Positions 55,372 to 63,866 of a stretch of DNA of 64,000 bases are shown here, one piece after another; positions within the stretch are counted from its first letter, which is position 1, and each line of letters begins with the position of its first letter. The stretch covers positions 124,001-188,000 of the forward strand of contig NZ_JAGGOT010000051.1 in assembly GCF_018614195.1 (NCBI RefSeq), given 5' to 3'. The position numbers and the translations under genes are program-made. The notes below the pieces were generated by a model. It saw only the letters and a program-made list of their open reading frames with translations. It searched no databases and had not been told where the DNA came from. Origin of the DNA: Streptomyces sp. ISL-43 (lineage in GTDB: Bacteria; Actinomycetota; Actinomycetes; Streptomycetales; Streptomycetaceae).

Positions 55372-55513
55372 CCCGATGGCCCCGCGGCCCGCATAGCCCC
55401 CAGCCCGCCGCCGCGTGGCGCGATCCTTGCGGACAGTGGCGATCGCGCCGCTGTCATCGGCGGCCGCCGCACGCGAACCTGGTGGCGAACCCCAAGGGAC
55501 AGGGAGCCACACC

Positions 55514-56512
55514 ATGACGCGTATCGCCATCAACGGATTCGGCCGCATCGGACGCAACGTGCTGCGCGCGCTGCTCGAACGCGACAGCGACCTCGAGATC
55601 GTCGCGATCAACGACCTCACCGAGCCGGCCACCCTCGCGCGCCTGCTCGCCTACGACACGACGTCCGGCCGGCTCGGCCGTCCGGTGACCGTCGACGGGG
55701 ACGTCCTCGTCGTCGACGGCCGCCGCATCAAGGTGCTCGCCGAGCGCGAACCGGCGCAGCTTCCCTGGGCCGAGCTCGGCGTCGACGTCGTGCTCGAGGC
55801 GACCGGCCGCTTCGCCTCGGCCAAGGCCGCCCGCGCCCACATTGACGCGGGTGCCAAGAAGGTGCTGGTCAGCGCGCCGGCGGACGGGGCCGACATCACG
55901 CTCGCGTTCGGGGTGAACAGCGACGCGTACGACCCGGACCTGCACACGATCGTCTCGAACGCCTCCTGCACGACCAACGCGCTCGCTCCGCTGGCCGCGG
56001 TGCTCGACGAGCTCGCGGGCATCGAGCACGGCTTCATGACGACGGTGCACGCCTACACGCAGGAGCAGAACCTGCAGGACGGTCCGCACCGCGACGCCCG
56101 CCGCGCCCGCGCCGCCGCCGTCAACATCGTGCCGACCACGACGGGCGCCGCCAAGGCGATCGGCCTCGTGCTGCCGAACCTCGAGGGCAAGCTCTCGGGC
56201 GACTCGATCCGCGTCCCGGTTCCGGTCGGTTCGATCGTCGAGCTCAACACCACCGTCGCCCGCGACGTGACGCGCGAGGACGTGCTGGAGGCGTACCGCG
56301 TCGCGGCGCAGGGGCCGCTCGCCGGCGTGCTCGAGTACTCGGACGACCCGCTCGTGTCGTCCGACATCACGGGCAACCCCGCCTCGTCGATCTTCGACTC
56401 GGCCCTCACCCGCGTCGAAGGCCGCCACATCAAGGTGGTCGCCTGGTACGACAACGAGTGGGGCTTCTCGAACCGCGTGATCGACACGCTCGAGCTCATC
56501 GCCGCCCGCTGA
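55514..56512 (+). CDS. gap: Type I glyceraldehyde-3-phosphate dehydrogenase
   Basis: 332 residues. NAD-binding INGFGRIGRNVLRA, catalytic Cys in SNASCTTNALAP, His in TVHAYTQEQNLQDGPH, and WYDNEWGFSNRV near the C-terminus. Complete and apparently functional. It is not in a glycolytic pgk-tpi cluster, so it is probably a second, conditionally used copy. Followed by a perfect terminator. Confidence 0.95.
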   Translation: MTRIAINGFGRIGRNVLRALLERDSDLEIVAINDLTEPATLARLLAYDTTSGRLGRPVTVDGDVLVVDGRRIKVLAEREPAQLPWAELGVDVVLEATGRFASAKAARAHIDAGAKKVLVSAPADGADITLAFGVNSDAYDPDLHTIVSNASCTTNALAPLAAVLDELAGIEHGFMTTVHAYTQEQNLQDGPHRDARRARAAAVNIVPTTTGAAKAIGLVLPNLEGKLSGDSIRVPVPVGSIVELNTTVARDVTREDVLEAYRVAAQGPLAGVLEYSDDPLVSSDITGNPASSIFDSALTRVEGRHIKVVAWYDNEWGFSNRVIDTLELIAAR

Positions 56513-56604
56513 CCGCAGGGCGCGACGTCATGAACGGTGTCCCCGTTCCGGCACTCTCCGCGGTGGCGCGCTGACCTCGCGGCGCTCCGGATCGTGCACG
56601 GGTC

Positions 56605-56636
56605 TCCCGGTACCGGCCAGTCCGCCGGTACCGGGA
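56605..56636 (+). terminator. gap terminator
   Basis: Perfect 12-bp arms TCCCGGTACCGG and CCGGTACCGGGA with an 8-base loop, about 90 bases after the gap stop. The remainder of the 369-base gap (56513-56881) shows no gene. Confidence 0.75.
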
Positions 56637-56881
56637 GTTCGCGTTTCCACGAACCGGAAGCCGTCCTCGCAGGAGGCCGGTGGGCACGCTCGGCCGGACT
56701 CGGCGACGGCCGGCCGTACGCGGACCCACCGAGGGGTGATCATGACCCTCCGGGGCAGCCGCACTACGTGACCACCATCGGGGCCGAAGCGCGCTGGGCG
56801 GCTGCAGCCGCCCGACGGGCACCCCCGAAGGCGGCACACCGGGATGTGACGAGCCGCAGGCGAAGGTGAGGCGCGATTCCC

Positions 56882-57535
56882 ATGCGATTCCTAGACCGAC
56901 GACAGGCCGGCCGGCAGCTCGCCGCCAGACTGGAAGAGGTGTGCGCGGCCCAGAGCTGGCCCGATCCGATCGTGCTGGGCCTTCCGCGCGGGGGCGTCCC
57001 CGTCGCCGCCGAGGTCGCCCGGGCTCTCGACGCCCCGCTGGACGTGCTCGTCGTCCGCAAGATCGGCATGCCCGGCGAGCCGGAAGTGGGAATCGGCGCC
57101 ATCGCGGGCGAGGACCCGCCCCTGTTCGACGGGCGGGCGCTGCAGATGCTGGGCCTCAGCCCGGATGACCTGCGCTCCGACGTGGCCCGGGAACGGGCCG
57201 AACTGCACCGCCGCGAGGACCTCTACCGCCGTGGCCGCCCCGCACCTGACCTGCGCGGTCGCACGGTGATCCTGGTCGACGACGGACTGGCGACGGGAGT
57301 CACCGCCCGAGCCGCCTTGCGCCGCGTCCGCGCCGAGCACCCGGCCGTGCTCGTCCTCGCGGTACCGGTGTGCGCCGAGGATGCCGCGGGGGAGCTGAGC
57401 CGGGACAGCGACCGGGTCGTCTGCCTCCAGCCCCACCGGAACCTGCACGCCGTCGGTGTCTGGTACGACGACTTCCGCCAAGTCTCCGACCAGGAGGTGA
57501 TCGACATCCTGGAGCACCAGCACGCGGTCGGCTGA
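56882..57535 (+). CDS. Phosphoribosyltransferase family protein
   Basis: 217 residues. PRTase type I fold with the PRPP-binding motif VILVDDGLATGVTARAAL and an N-terminal GLPRGGVPVAAEVARAL segment. These standalone PRTases accompany stress or dormancy clusters in actinobacteria; the substrate base is unknown. Flanking gap, CBS and HAD genes fit that context. Confidence 0.88.
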   Translation: MRFLDRRQAGRQLAARLEEVCAAQSWPDPIVLGLPRGGVPVAAEVARALDAPLDVLVVRKIGMPGEPEVGIGAIAGEDPPLFDGRALQMLGLSPDDLRSDVARERAELHRREDLYRRGRPAPDLRGRTVILVDDGLATGVTARAALRRVRAEHPAVLVLAVPVCAEDAAGELSRDSDRVVCLQPHRNLHAVGVWYDDFRQVSDQEVIDILEHQHAVG

Positions 57536-57589
57536 CCCGGTCGGTCTTCCCCGACGGCCACACGACCACGCACGGAGGCGGGTAGGACC

Positions 57590-58231
57590 ATGTCCCGGCC
57601 GGTGAAGGCGAAGCAGCTGCTGGAGGAGTACGGGCGGACCCATGCGGAGGAAGCGGGCATCCGGCTGCGGAACACACCTGCGCCGCTGTACCAGCTGCTG
57701 ACGCTCTGCGTGCTCTTCTCGGTGCCCATCAAGGCCGACATCGCGGTGGCCGCGGCCCGCGAGCTGTTCGGGGCCGGGATGCGCACACCGCGGGCGATGG
57801 CCGCGTCGTCGTGGCAGGACCGGGTGGACGCGCTCGGCCGCGCGCACTACCGCCGCTACGACGAGAGCACGGCCACCGCGCTCGGAGCCGGTGCCGAACT
57901 CCTTGTCGACCGGTACCGCGGAGACCTGCGGCGGCTGCGTGAGGAGGCCGACGGGGACCCGGACCGCATCCGCGAACTGCTTCAGGAGCTCCCGCGGATC
58001 GGGCCGGTGGGAGCGGACATCTTCTGCCGGGAGGCCCAGGGCGTGTGGCCCGAGCTGCGCCCGGCGTTCGACGGCCGGGCCCGCCACGGCGCCGCCGAAC
58101 TCGGGCTGCCGAAGACCCCCGAGGGCCTGGCGCGTCTGGTCTCCGCCGAAGACCTGCCGAGGCTGGCGGCAGCCCTGGTCCGGGTCGAACTCACCAGGGG
58201 GGCCGTCGACGAGCTGCGCCACGCCGGCTGA
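57590..58231 (+). CDS. HhH-GPD/endonuclease III-like protein
   Basis: 213 residues, all-helical, with a helix-hairpin-helix LLQELPRIGPVGADIFCREA and a downstream Asp (PAFDG) at about the position of the catalytic Asp. The Fe-S cysteine cluster of Nth is absent and the usual catalytic Lys is not evident. Probable DNA-repair-related protein of the DNA glycosylase superfamily; activity unproven. Confidence 0.78.
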   Translation: MSRPVKAKQLLEEYGRTHAEEAGIRLRNTPAPLYQLLTLCVLFSVPIKADIAVAAARELFGAGMRTPRAMAASSWQDRVDALGRAHYRRYDESTATALGAGAELLVDRYRGDLRRLREEADGDPDRIRELLQELPRIGPVGADIFCREAQGVWPELRPAFDGRARHGAAELGLPKTPEGLARLVSAEDLPRLAAALVRVELTRGAVDELRHAG

Positions 58232-58289
58232 GACCACGGATGGCGCGGGCCGGGGGCACCGGACGCCCGGCAGAACGTCGGACGCTCAG

Positions 58290-58327
58290 CTCCCTTTACG
58301 CCTCGCGGCTCCCTCTACGCCTCGCGG
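58290..58327. repeat. 19-bp tandem duplication
   Basis: CTCCCTTTACGCCTCGCGG (58290-58308) followed directly by CTCCCTCTACGCCTCGCGG (58309-58327), one mismatch. It spans the stop codon of the DUF3040 gene and alters its C-terminal residues. Confidence 0.8.
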
Positions 58328-58652
58328 CCGCTGCCGCGGCCCGGCGGCACCACCGGATGGCGAGCAGCAGCAGGCAGACCAGGGTCGGGACCCAGACGGC
58401 GGCGAAGGCCCAGATCAGTGTGGGGGAGGTGGTGGCGACGGCGCGCAGGAACAGGGCCGCGCAGACGATTCCGAGCAGACACGTGCACAGCCCGAGCCCG
58501 TGATGGTGGGACCAGCCCAGGGGAGAGGTCCAAGGTCTGACGCCGCGGCGCAGGGTGCGCAGCCGGCGGTCGAGGAGTTGGTCGGCGCGCAGGTCCTTCT
58601 CGATGCCATCGAGGATCATGCGCTCCTGCCGAGAGAGCTCAGGGCCGTCCAT
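58296..58652 (-). CDS. DUF3040 membrane protein
   Basis: 118 residues. The N-terminal LSRQERMILDGIEKDLRADQ segment is the DUF3040 signature. Two membrane helices follow (about 52-72 and 78-98), then an Arg/Ala-rich tail ending in the tandem duplication. Function unknown; common in Streptomyces. Confidence 0.82.
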   Translation of the reverse strand: MDGPELSRQERMILDGIEKDLRADQLLDRRLRTLRRGVRPWTSPLGWSHHHGLGLCTCLLGIVCAALFLRAVATTSPTLIWAFAAVWVPTLVCLLLLAIRWCRRAAAAAARRRGSREA

Positions 58653-58870
58653 TCCGAGGCCCCCTGTCCTACTGAGATTGCCTTCGCCGTCTCAGGGACG
58701 GCTACCCGCGCTGCGGCCCCGCAAGCATGGGGCCGCGGCTCGGCCGGGAGGCCCCCTCTTCCTTCCGTCCCCGGGACTACGGCCCCGCGATGCGGGTAGG
58801 CGCACAGCACCTCGTCCACCGGCCCGCGGCCACGGCGAGCAGAGGAGACCGACCGAGGAGGGATGCCGTC

Positions 58871-59719
58871 ATGGACACCAGAGGTCCGACTCTCCGTGTG
58901 GCGGTGGGCGTGACGGCGGCACTCGGGAACAAGCGTGACCCGGCGCGGTCGGCTCTGGGCCTGCGCGGCGTGGTGTTCGACGTCGACGGGGTCCTGACCG
59001 ATTCGGTGGGCATCCATGCGGCCGCGTGGAAGGCCGCCCTCGATCCGTGCCTCGAAGCCATGCCGGCTGCCAGGCTCGCCGCGTGGCAGCGCCACCCGTT
59101 CGACGAGTTCAAGGACTACCTGAGCCTGGTCGACGGAAAGCCCGGATTCGACGGGGCGCTCGCATTCCTGAGCTCCCGGGGCCTGCGCCTGCCGGAGGGC
59201 CGGCCGGGCGACGGCCCGGGCTGCGCCACGGTGTGGGCGCTCGCCGCGGCCAAGGAGGCGGCGTTCCTCGCCACGGTGAGTGAGCGCCGGGTCGAAGCCT
59301 TCCCGGACGTGGAGCCCGCACTGTCCGCACTGCACGCCTGGGGAGTGGCGTGCGCCGCGGTCTCGGTCTGCAGGGACGCGAGCGACATGCTGACCGCGTC
59401 CGCGATCCGGGGCCTGTTCGACACGGTCGTGGACGGCACCGAGGCGGATCGGCTGAGTCTTGCGGGCACACCGGATCCGGCACTGTTCCTCGAGGGTGCG
59501 AGGCGGCTGCACGTCCCGCCCGCCCAGGCCGTGGTGGCGGAAGACTCGCCCGCCGGGGCCGAGGCCGGCATGCGCGGGGGTTTCGCCCTGGTGGCGGGAA
59601 TCAACCGGTCCTCTTCGCACGAGCTGGCGGCGCGCCTGTACACGCACGGTGCCGATGTCGTGGTCCGAGATCTGGCCGGAATGCTGCGGGCCGCGGTCGG
59701 ACGGTGGGAAGGGCCGTGA
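58871..59719 (+). CDS. HAD-superfamily phosphatase/beta-phosphoglucomutase-like protein
   Basis: 282 residues. HAD motif I VVFDVDGVLTDS (Asp37, Asp39), helical cap, motif II/III region (VCRDAS, lacking the usual Ser/Thr context) and motif IV VVAEDSPAGAEAG. Resembles beta-phosphoglucomutases such as those accompanying trehalose/maltose phosphorylases, but no such phosphorylase gene is present. GAGGAGGGA ribosome site. Confidence 0.88.
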   Translation: MDTRGPTLRVAVGVTAALGNKRDPARSALGLRGVVFDVDGVLTDSVGIHAAAWKAALDPCLEAMPAARLAAWQRHPFDEFKDYLSLVDGKPGFDGALAFLSSRGLRLPEGRPGDGPGCATVWALAAAKEAAFLATVSERRVEAFPDVEPALSALHAWGVACAAVSVCRDASDMLTASAIRGLFDTVVDGTEADRLSLAGTPDPALFLEGARRLHVPPAQAVVAEDSPAGAEAGMRGGFALVAGINRSSSHELAARLYTHGADVVVRDLAGMLRAAVGRWEGP

Positions 59720-59801
59720 TCGCCACCGGATCCGCATGGCTTATGCCGTGCGGACGCGGGTAGCCGCACCGTAGGAGCGGTTCACAACGGCAGGAGGAGC
59801 C

Positions 59802-60224
59802 ATGACCCGGCGAGTCCACGAGGTGATGACCGAGCATCCGGTGGCCATCGAAAAGCTGACGTCCCTGGCCGAGGCGGCGAGGGTGATGCGTGATGCCGAC
59901 ATCGGGGACGTCCTTGTCGTCGACGAGGGCCGCCTGTGCGGCGTCCTCACCGACCGGGACCTCGTCATCCGCGCCATCGCCGAGAACAAGGATCCCGCCG
60001 ATACCACCGTGTACGCCGTCTGCAGCACCGAGACCGTCACCGTCGGACCGGACGACGGCGTCGACCATGCCGTGGACATCATGCGCCGCAACGCGCTGCG
60101 GCGCCTGCCCGTGCAAACCGAGGACGGTGAGCTCGTCGGTATCGTCACCCTCGGTGATCTCGCTGTCGAACAGGATCCGGGATCGGCCCTCGCGGCGATC
60201 TCGGCCGCGGAGCCCGACAACTGA
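59802..60224 (+). CDS. Two-CBS-domain protein
   Basis: 140 residues consisting of a tandem CBS pair (VHEVMTEHPVAIEKLTSLAEAARVM; DDGVDHAVDIMRRNALRRLPV). Standalone CBS pairs bind adenine nucleotides and occur in hypoxia/dormancy regulons. Neighbours (PRTase, DUF6213) agree with that setting. Confidence 0.92.
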   Translation: MTRRVHEVMTEHPVAIEKLTSLAEAARVMRDADIGDVLVVDEGRLCGVLTDRDLVIRAIAENKDPADTTVYAVCSTETVTVGPDDGVDHAVDIMRRNALRRLPVQTEDGELVGIVTLGDLAVEQDPGSALAAISAAEPDN

Positions 60225-60262
60225 CACCCGGCCGCTCGGCCGCTCGGCGGAGGTGGTTCCCC

Positions 60263-60511
60263 ATGAATACGCCGGTACCACTGATCTCCACCACGAGCGG
60301 CCGGCTGCTGGTTCCCGCTGAGCAGGTCACGTCCCTGCTGCGGCGTCTCGTCGTCAGCTGGCTGCACTCCGTGTACGAGGGTGGGGCGGAGCTCGATCCG
60401 GCGACGACCCTCGGCCTGGCCAAGGTGACGCTGGAGCTCGCCGACCAGATCGACGCGGAATGCATCGCCTTCCTGCCGGTCCGCGGCGAGGGAGTCGAGG
60501 GCGTCGAGTGA
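60263..60511 (+). CDS. DUF6213 family protein
   Basis: 82 residues. LISTTSGRLLVPAEQVTSLLRRL and TLELADQIDAECIAFL match the short DUF6213 family of Streptomyces. GGAGG ribosome site. It starts 38 bases after the CBS gene, probably in one operon. Function unknown. Confidence 0.8.
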   Translation: MNTPVPLISTTSGRLLVPAEQVTSLLRRLVVSWLHSVYEGGAELDPATTLGLAKVTLELADQIDAECIAFLPVRGEGVEGVE

Positions 60512-60549
60512 CGGTCCGGCTCCGCCGGCGTGCGCCGTAGCCGCCGCGG

Positions 60550-61503
60550 TCATTTCCAGGCGAGGCGCAGGTCGTCCTGGTTCGCGGCGAGCCACGTGGC
60601 GAAGTCCTGGAGGGCGGGGTTGAGTTCGCGTACGGCGGCCAGGTCGCGAGCGACGGTGAACTGGTGCTCGCAGTCCGCGTAGTACTGGAACATGTTCCCC
60701 GCCTCCTCGGCGCCCGGGAAGCCCTGGGCGCGGAACGCGTCCGGGGACATCGGGTGGTATTCCACCGGTTCACCGACCGCTTCGGTGAGCGCGGCGGCCA
60801 TGTCGGCGAGCTTGAGGTGTTCGCCGGCGATGCTGACGGTGGCGGCGATGAGGTCGGTTCCGCGCTCGAAGACCGCCAGCGCGGTCTTGCCGACATCGTC
60901 CACGGCGATGCCGGAGAGCTTGCTGTCCCCCATGGGGAAGGACAGCCGCAGGACGCCGTTCTCGTCGCGCTGCGGGCCGAAGGAGCTGCTCAGGTTCTCC
61001 CAGGGGAACGTGGCCCGCAGGAAGGTCGTCGGTACGGCCGCCTCGGTGAAGAAGTGATCGGCCTCGGCCTTGGCGTCGAACTGCGGGACCTTGTAGTGCT
61101 CCTGGAGCGTGGGCATCCGGTCGTCGTCGAGGGGGATGCACGCGCGGGTGTCCTCCAGCGTGGACCAGATCGCGTGCTGCACCCCGGCGTGCGAGGCGGC
61201 CCGGGCCAGCGCCTGCGCCTGGGACTTCTCCCGCTCCGCCGACATGTGCTCCCAGAAGTTGGTGACCAGGTACGCGCCGTACGCATGTTCGAATGCCGGC
61301 GCCAGGGAGCCCTCGTCGTCCATGTCGGCCCGGACCACTTCCGCCCCGAGCCGTTCCAGCTCCCGCGCAGGATCGGAGTCCGGGTGGCGGGTGATGGCCC
61401 GGACGGTGAATTCACCGTCCCGGTCGGCCAGGATCGCCCGTACCAGGGAGCCGCCCTGCCGGTCGGTCGCACCGAACACCGTTATGACGCGCTTCGCAGC
61501 CAT
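60550..61503 (-). CDS. NmrA/HSCARG-family NAD(P)-binding protein
   Basis: 317 residues. Atypical SDR with VFGATDRQGGSLVRAIL (modified glycine motif) and VRAITRHPDSDPARELERLGAEVVRADMDD, lacking the SDR catalytic Tyr-Lys pair, as in NmrA-like redox-sensing proteins. GAGGTGAGGAC precedes the ATG. Confidence 0.9.
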   Translation of the reverse strand: MAAKRVITVFGATDRQGGSLVRAILADRDGEFTVRAITRHPDSDPARELERLGAEVVRADMDDEGSLAPAFEHAYGAYLVTNFWEHMSAEREKSQAQALARAASHAGVQHAIWSTLEDTRACIPLDDDRMPTLQEHYKVPQFDAKAEADHFFTEAAVPTTFLRATFPWENLSSSFGPQRDENGVLRLSFPMGDSKLSGIAVDDVGKTALAVFERGTDLIAATVSIAGEHLKLADMAAALTEAVGEPVEYHPMSPDAFRAQGFPGAEEAGNMFQYYADCEHQFTVARDLAAVRELNPALQDFATWLAANQDDLRLAWK

Positions 61504-61599
61504 GTCCTCACCTCACATACGTTCCCGATTCGAGCTGGAGCTCCTCCCGCGGACCGGGGCTCGCCCCGGCGCCCGGGGCCGTCGCACCGTGCGAGTGGT

Positions 61600-61850
61600 T
61601 CATCTCGGCTCCCCGTCGCGGCTGTCCTCGTCGACGTTCTCGGCGTCGACGACGTCCTCACCATGGTCCTCGTCCTGCGGCCGGCGCGCCCCCGGTCCGG
61701 CTCCGCCGCCCGAATCCTGCGTACCTGGGCGTAGAGATAGGCCGGAACGGTGACGACGGCGTCCGTGACGTCCTCGCCCAGGTACGCCTCGGCGTCGCGC
61801 TTCAGCTCAGGACGGCGGATGACCCGGCGGCGCGAGGCCAGGGTGAGCCG
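61600..61850 (-). pseudogene. dnaK remnant with large internal deletion
   Basis: Reading the minus strand, 61805-61726 encodes LKRDAEAYLGEDVTDAVVTV plus PAYL, the well-known DnaK ATPase segment near residues 110-135. It then joins, in a different frame, 61719-61600, which encodes an acidic tail DEDHGEDVVDAENVDEDS typical of the DnaK C-terminus. The first 110 or so residues and roughly 450 internal codons are missing. It is a degraded Hsp70 gene between NmrA and the DUF5133 gene. Confidence 0.75.
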
Positions 61851-61859
61851 CGGCGCGGT

Positions 61860-62351
61860 TCAGGCTGGTGTCGCCAGGAGCTCCTCCGCCGCCAGCACGG
61901 CCTCGTGCGCGGTGGGGCGGTCCATGAGGACGCACAGCGTGTAGGCCGCGTCGTCCATGGCTCGCAGGGCGCCAGGGTCCGAGGGGGTGGCTGCCAGGCG
62001 TGCCTGGCAGCCACGAAGGCGCGAGAGGACCTCTTCGGCCCGTGTGCGGCTCGGCAGGACTCCGGTCCGTGCCGTCTTCGGCCGCAGCGGGGTCCGCGCA
62101 GCCCTGATGGCGTGGCGCAGGGCTCGTTCCAGCCGCACCGGCACCGGCGTACCGCCAGGTCCGGCGGTCATCGCCGCCGCCATGTCCAGCACGTTCACGT
62201 TGGCGAGGTCGGCGGCCGTTGCCAGGATCCGTTCCGCGTCGCGGACGGAGCACGGTGTCGTGGCCATCAGCATCCCCACGGCCAACGCGGCCGTCGGCCG
62301 CGCGAGAAGGGGTCTGCCCGGAGAGCCCTGGACATCGGCTGTGTGAGACAT
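61860..62351 (-). CDS. ANTAR-like/DUF5133 protein
   Basis: 163 residues. An N-terminal ANTAR-like helical segment (AAMTAG preceded by LAVGMLMATTPCSVRDAERIL) and a C-terminal block AMDDAAYTLCVLMDRPTAHEAVL typical of DUF5133. ANTAR domains bind nascent RNA, but here the motif is partial. GAAGGA ribosome site before ATG 62351. Possibly a regulatory protein of unknown target. Confidence 0.72.
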   Translation of the reverse strand: MSHTADVQGSPGRPLLARPTAALAVGMLMATTPCSVRDAERILATAADLANVNVLDMAAAMTAGPGGTPVPVRLERALRHAIRAARTPLRPKTARTGVLPSRTRAEEVLSRLRGCQARLAATPSDPGALRAMDDAAYTLCVLMDRPTAHEAVLAAEELLATPA

Positions 62352-62552
62352 GGAGATTCCTTCGATCCAAGGCCGCAGGGAGCGATCGGGCGTGGGCGGG
62401 TACGGAAGGTATGCCCCCGTCCCGGCGCCCGGCACACCCCATCCGGGGAGCCCCGACCGCGGTCCGCGTGGGGTGCCCGCATGGGGGCCGGCCGCAGCGG
62501 CGGGCGAGGTGTTTCGCGGACGTCCTGTCCGTAGTAAGGATGCGCGCCCCGC

Positions 62553-62783
62553 TCACCGCTTCCGTTGCGCTTCTCCCCCGTCCCCTTCGTCCTGTGGACT
62601 CGTCCAGTGCTTGCGCCCGGTCCGCGGGTCCGGCGTGCGACTCGGCCGGTCGAGGCGACTGGCCTCGTCCGTGTCGGCGGCGTCCGTCCGTCGTTCGTCG
62701 CGGCGCGGGTCGCGCCGCGCTTTGGACCGGGAGCCGTGTCCGTCTGCCGGAGGTACGCCTCCGGCACCGCCCTGCTCGTCCAT
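62553..62783 (-). CDS. Small highly charged hypothetical protein
   Basis: 76 residues, rich in Arg, Asp, Gly and Thr (for example RRDPRRDERRTDAADTDEAS), predicted disordered. The ATG follows a strong GACGAGGAGGCGGCC ribosome site. No family recognised; ribosome site and strand-consistent codon use are the main support. Confidence 0.45.
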   Translation of the reverse strand: MDEQGGAGGVPPADGHGSRSKARRDPRRDERRTDAADTDEASRLDRPSRTPDPRTGRKHWTSPQDEGDGGEAQRKR

Positions 62784-62902
62784 GGCCGCCTCCTCGTCTC
62801 CTCGTCCTTCTCGGGAGTCTCTGTGGCGGCTGCCCTTCCTCCGGCGGGGGAAACACGCCCGACGCCGCTGGGCCGCACCTCGCGTGGGGCGGCGGCTGCC
62901 GG

Positions 62903-63307
62903 TCAGGTGCGGACGGCCTCGAGGTCAAGGGCGCGTGCGCGTTCGGCGCGGCCTTCGATCAGGTGACGGAAGCCGGCCAAGGCGTAGCGCTCGCCGGTCG
63001 AGGAGCCGGGCCCGGGGATACCGGCGACGGCGGCCATGAGCTGCTGGGGTTGCGCCTGCCAGCCGACGGCCAGGACGCGCAGGCCGAGGCATTCGGCGCG
63101 CCGGTGCAGGTCCAGGAGGAGGAGCAGGCCGGTGGTATCCATGCACGGCACGTGGTGCAGGTCGACCATCAGGACGGCGATGTCGGCGGTGATGTCCCGC
63201 AAGGCCTGGTGCAGCGCCGGTGCGGCGGCGGCGTCCAGGTTTCCGATGAAACTGATCAGTACGGTATTTCCGCGGCGCTCGGTCTCGGTGGTGAACGTAG
63301 CGGTCAC
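62903..63307 (-). CDS. STAS-domain anti-sigma factor antagonist
   Basis: 134 residues. STAS fold (about 8-110) with VDLHHVPCMDTTGLLLLLDL; the phosphorylatable Ser of SpoIIAA-type antagonists is replaced by Thr (DTTG). GTG 63307 is preceded by GAGAGGGG; a GTG six codons upstream is an alternative. No kinase or sigma partner gene lies nearby, so it would act in trans in partner-switching. Confidence 0.85.
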   Translation of the reverse strand: MTATFTTETERRGNTVLISFIGNLDAAAAPALHQALRDITADIAVLMVDLHHVPCMDTTGLLLLLDLHRRAECLGLRVLAVGWQAQPQQLMAAVAGIPGPGSSTGERYALAGFRHLIEGRAERARALDLEAVRT

Positions 63308-63866
63308 GGTGCCCCTCTCTGTCACGGCCCGGCCGGGGTCCCGGGTCTGAGGCTCCCTATCCTCGCTCGGGCCATGGCCAGGCCGCGGTACGGCACGCCA
63401 GGAACGGGCGCGGGCCGTGACCTCGGGAGATCGAACTGGCGAGCGGGTCCGTGCGTCGGCCGCCCGCCGCGGGCCGGCCCCGCGACTGCCCGTGAGGCAG
63501 CCGCACGCCATGCCCGGGCAACGGGGGAGGGTGTCGGGTGCCGACGGGGCACGACGTGGGTGCGTCCTCTCGGGGACTGCCGAACGCACCCGACGTCTTG
63601 CACCAATGTGCCCGACGCCGCACGGCCGGCCCGTCATGCGCGGCCGTCAGGAGCCGATCGATACCGCACCGGACGCGGGCCCGGACCCGGCGGCGGACGC
63701 GGGCGGGTGCCCGGCGCGACACGTACCCCGGTCGACTGGCCACGACCTTGCCGAGCGCCCCTGACGACGGCCGGAGGCGCCATCACGGGTCTCGCCGCCC
63801 AACTTTCCCAAAGAATTTCTGCAAAAATACTTTTGGAAAGTCTATGAGGCGTTCTACCCTCCCGTC
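63308..63866. promoter_or_regulatory. Intergenic region with ArsR-type operator
   Basis: 559 bases with no convincing gene. Immediately before the ArsR gene, ACTTTCCCAAA (63802-63812) and TTTTGGAAAGT (63831-63841) form an inverted repeat (10 of 11 positions) around an AT-rich centre GAATTTCTGCAAAAATAC. This is probably an autoregulatory operator overlapping the promoter. Confidence 0.6.

Noticed and set aside
56820..56880. Possible second coding remnant between gap and the phosphoribosyltransferase
   Set aside because: No frame shows family motifs; only the terminator and a ribosome-site region are evident.
32829..63580. Two short frames both starting VPTGH (32829 and near 63538)
   Set aside because: Similarity stops after five residues; chance match of a GTGCCGACGGG sequence.
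63417..63764. Plus-strand open frame between the STAS and ArsR genes
   Set aside because: No recognisable family, Arg/Pro-rich composition typical of shadows, weak start context.
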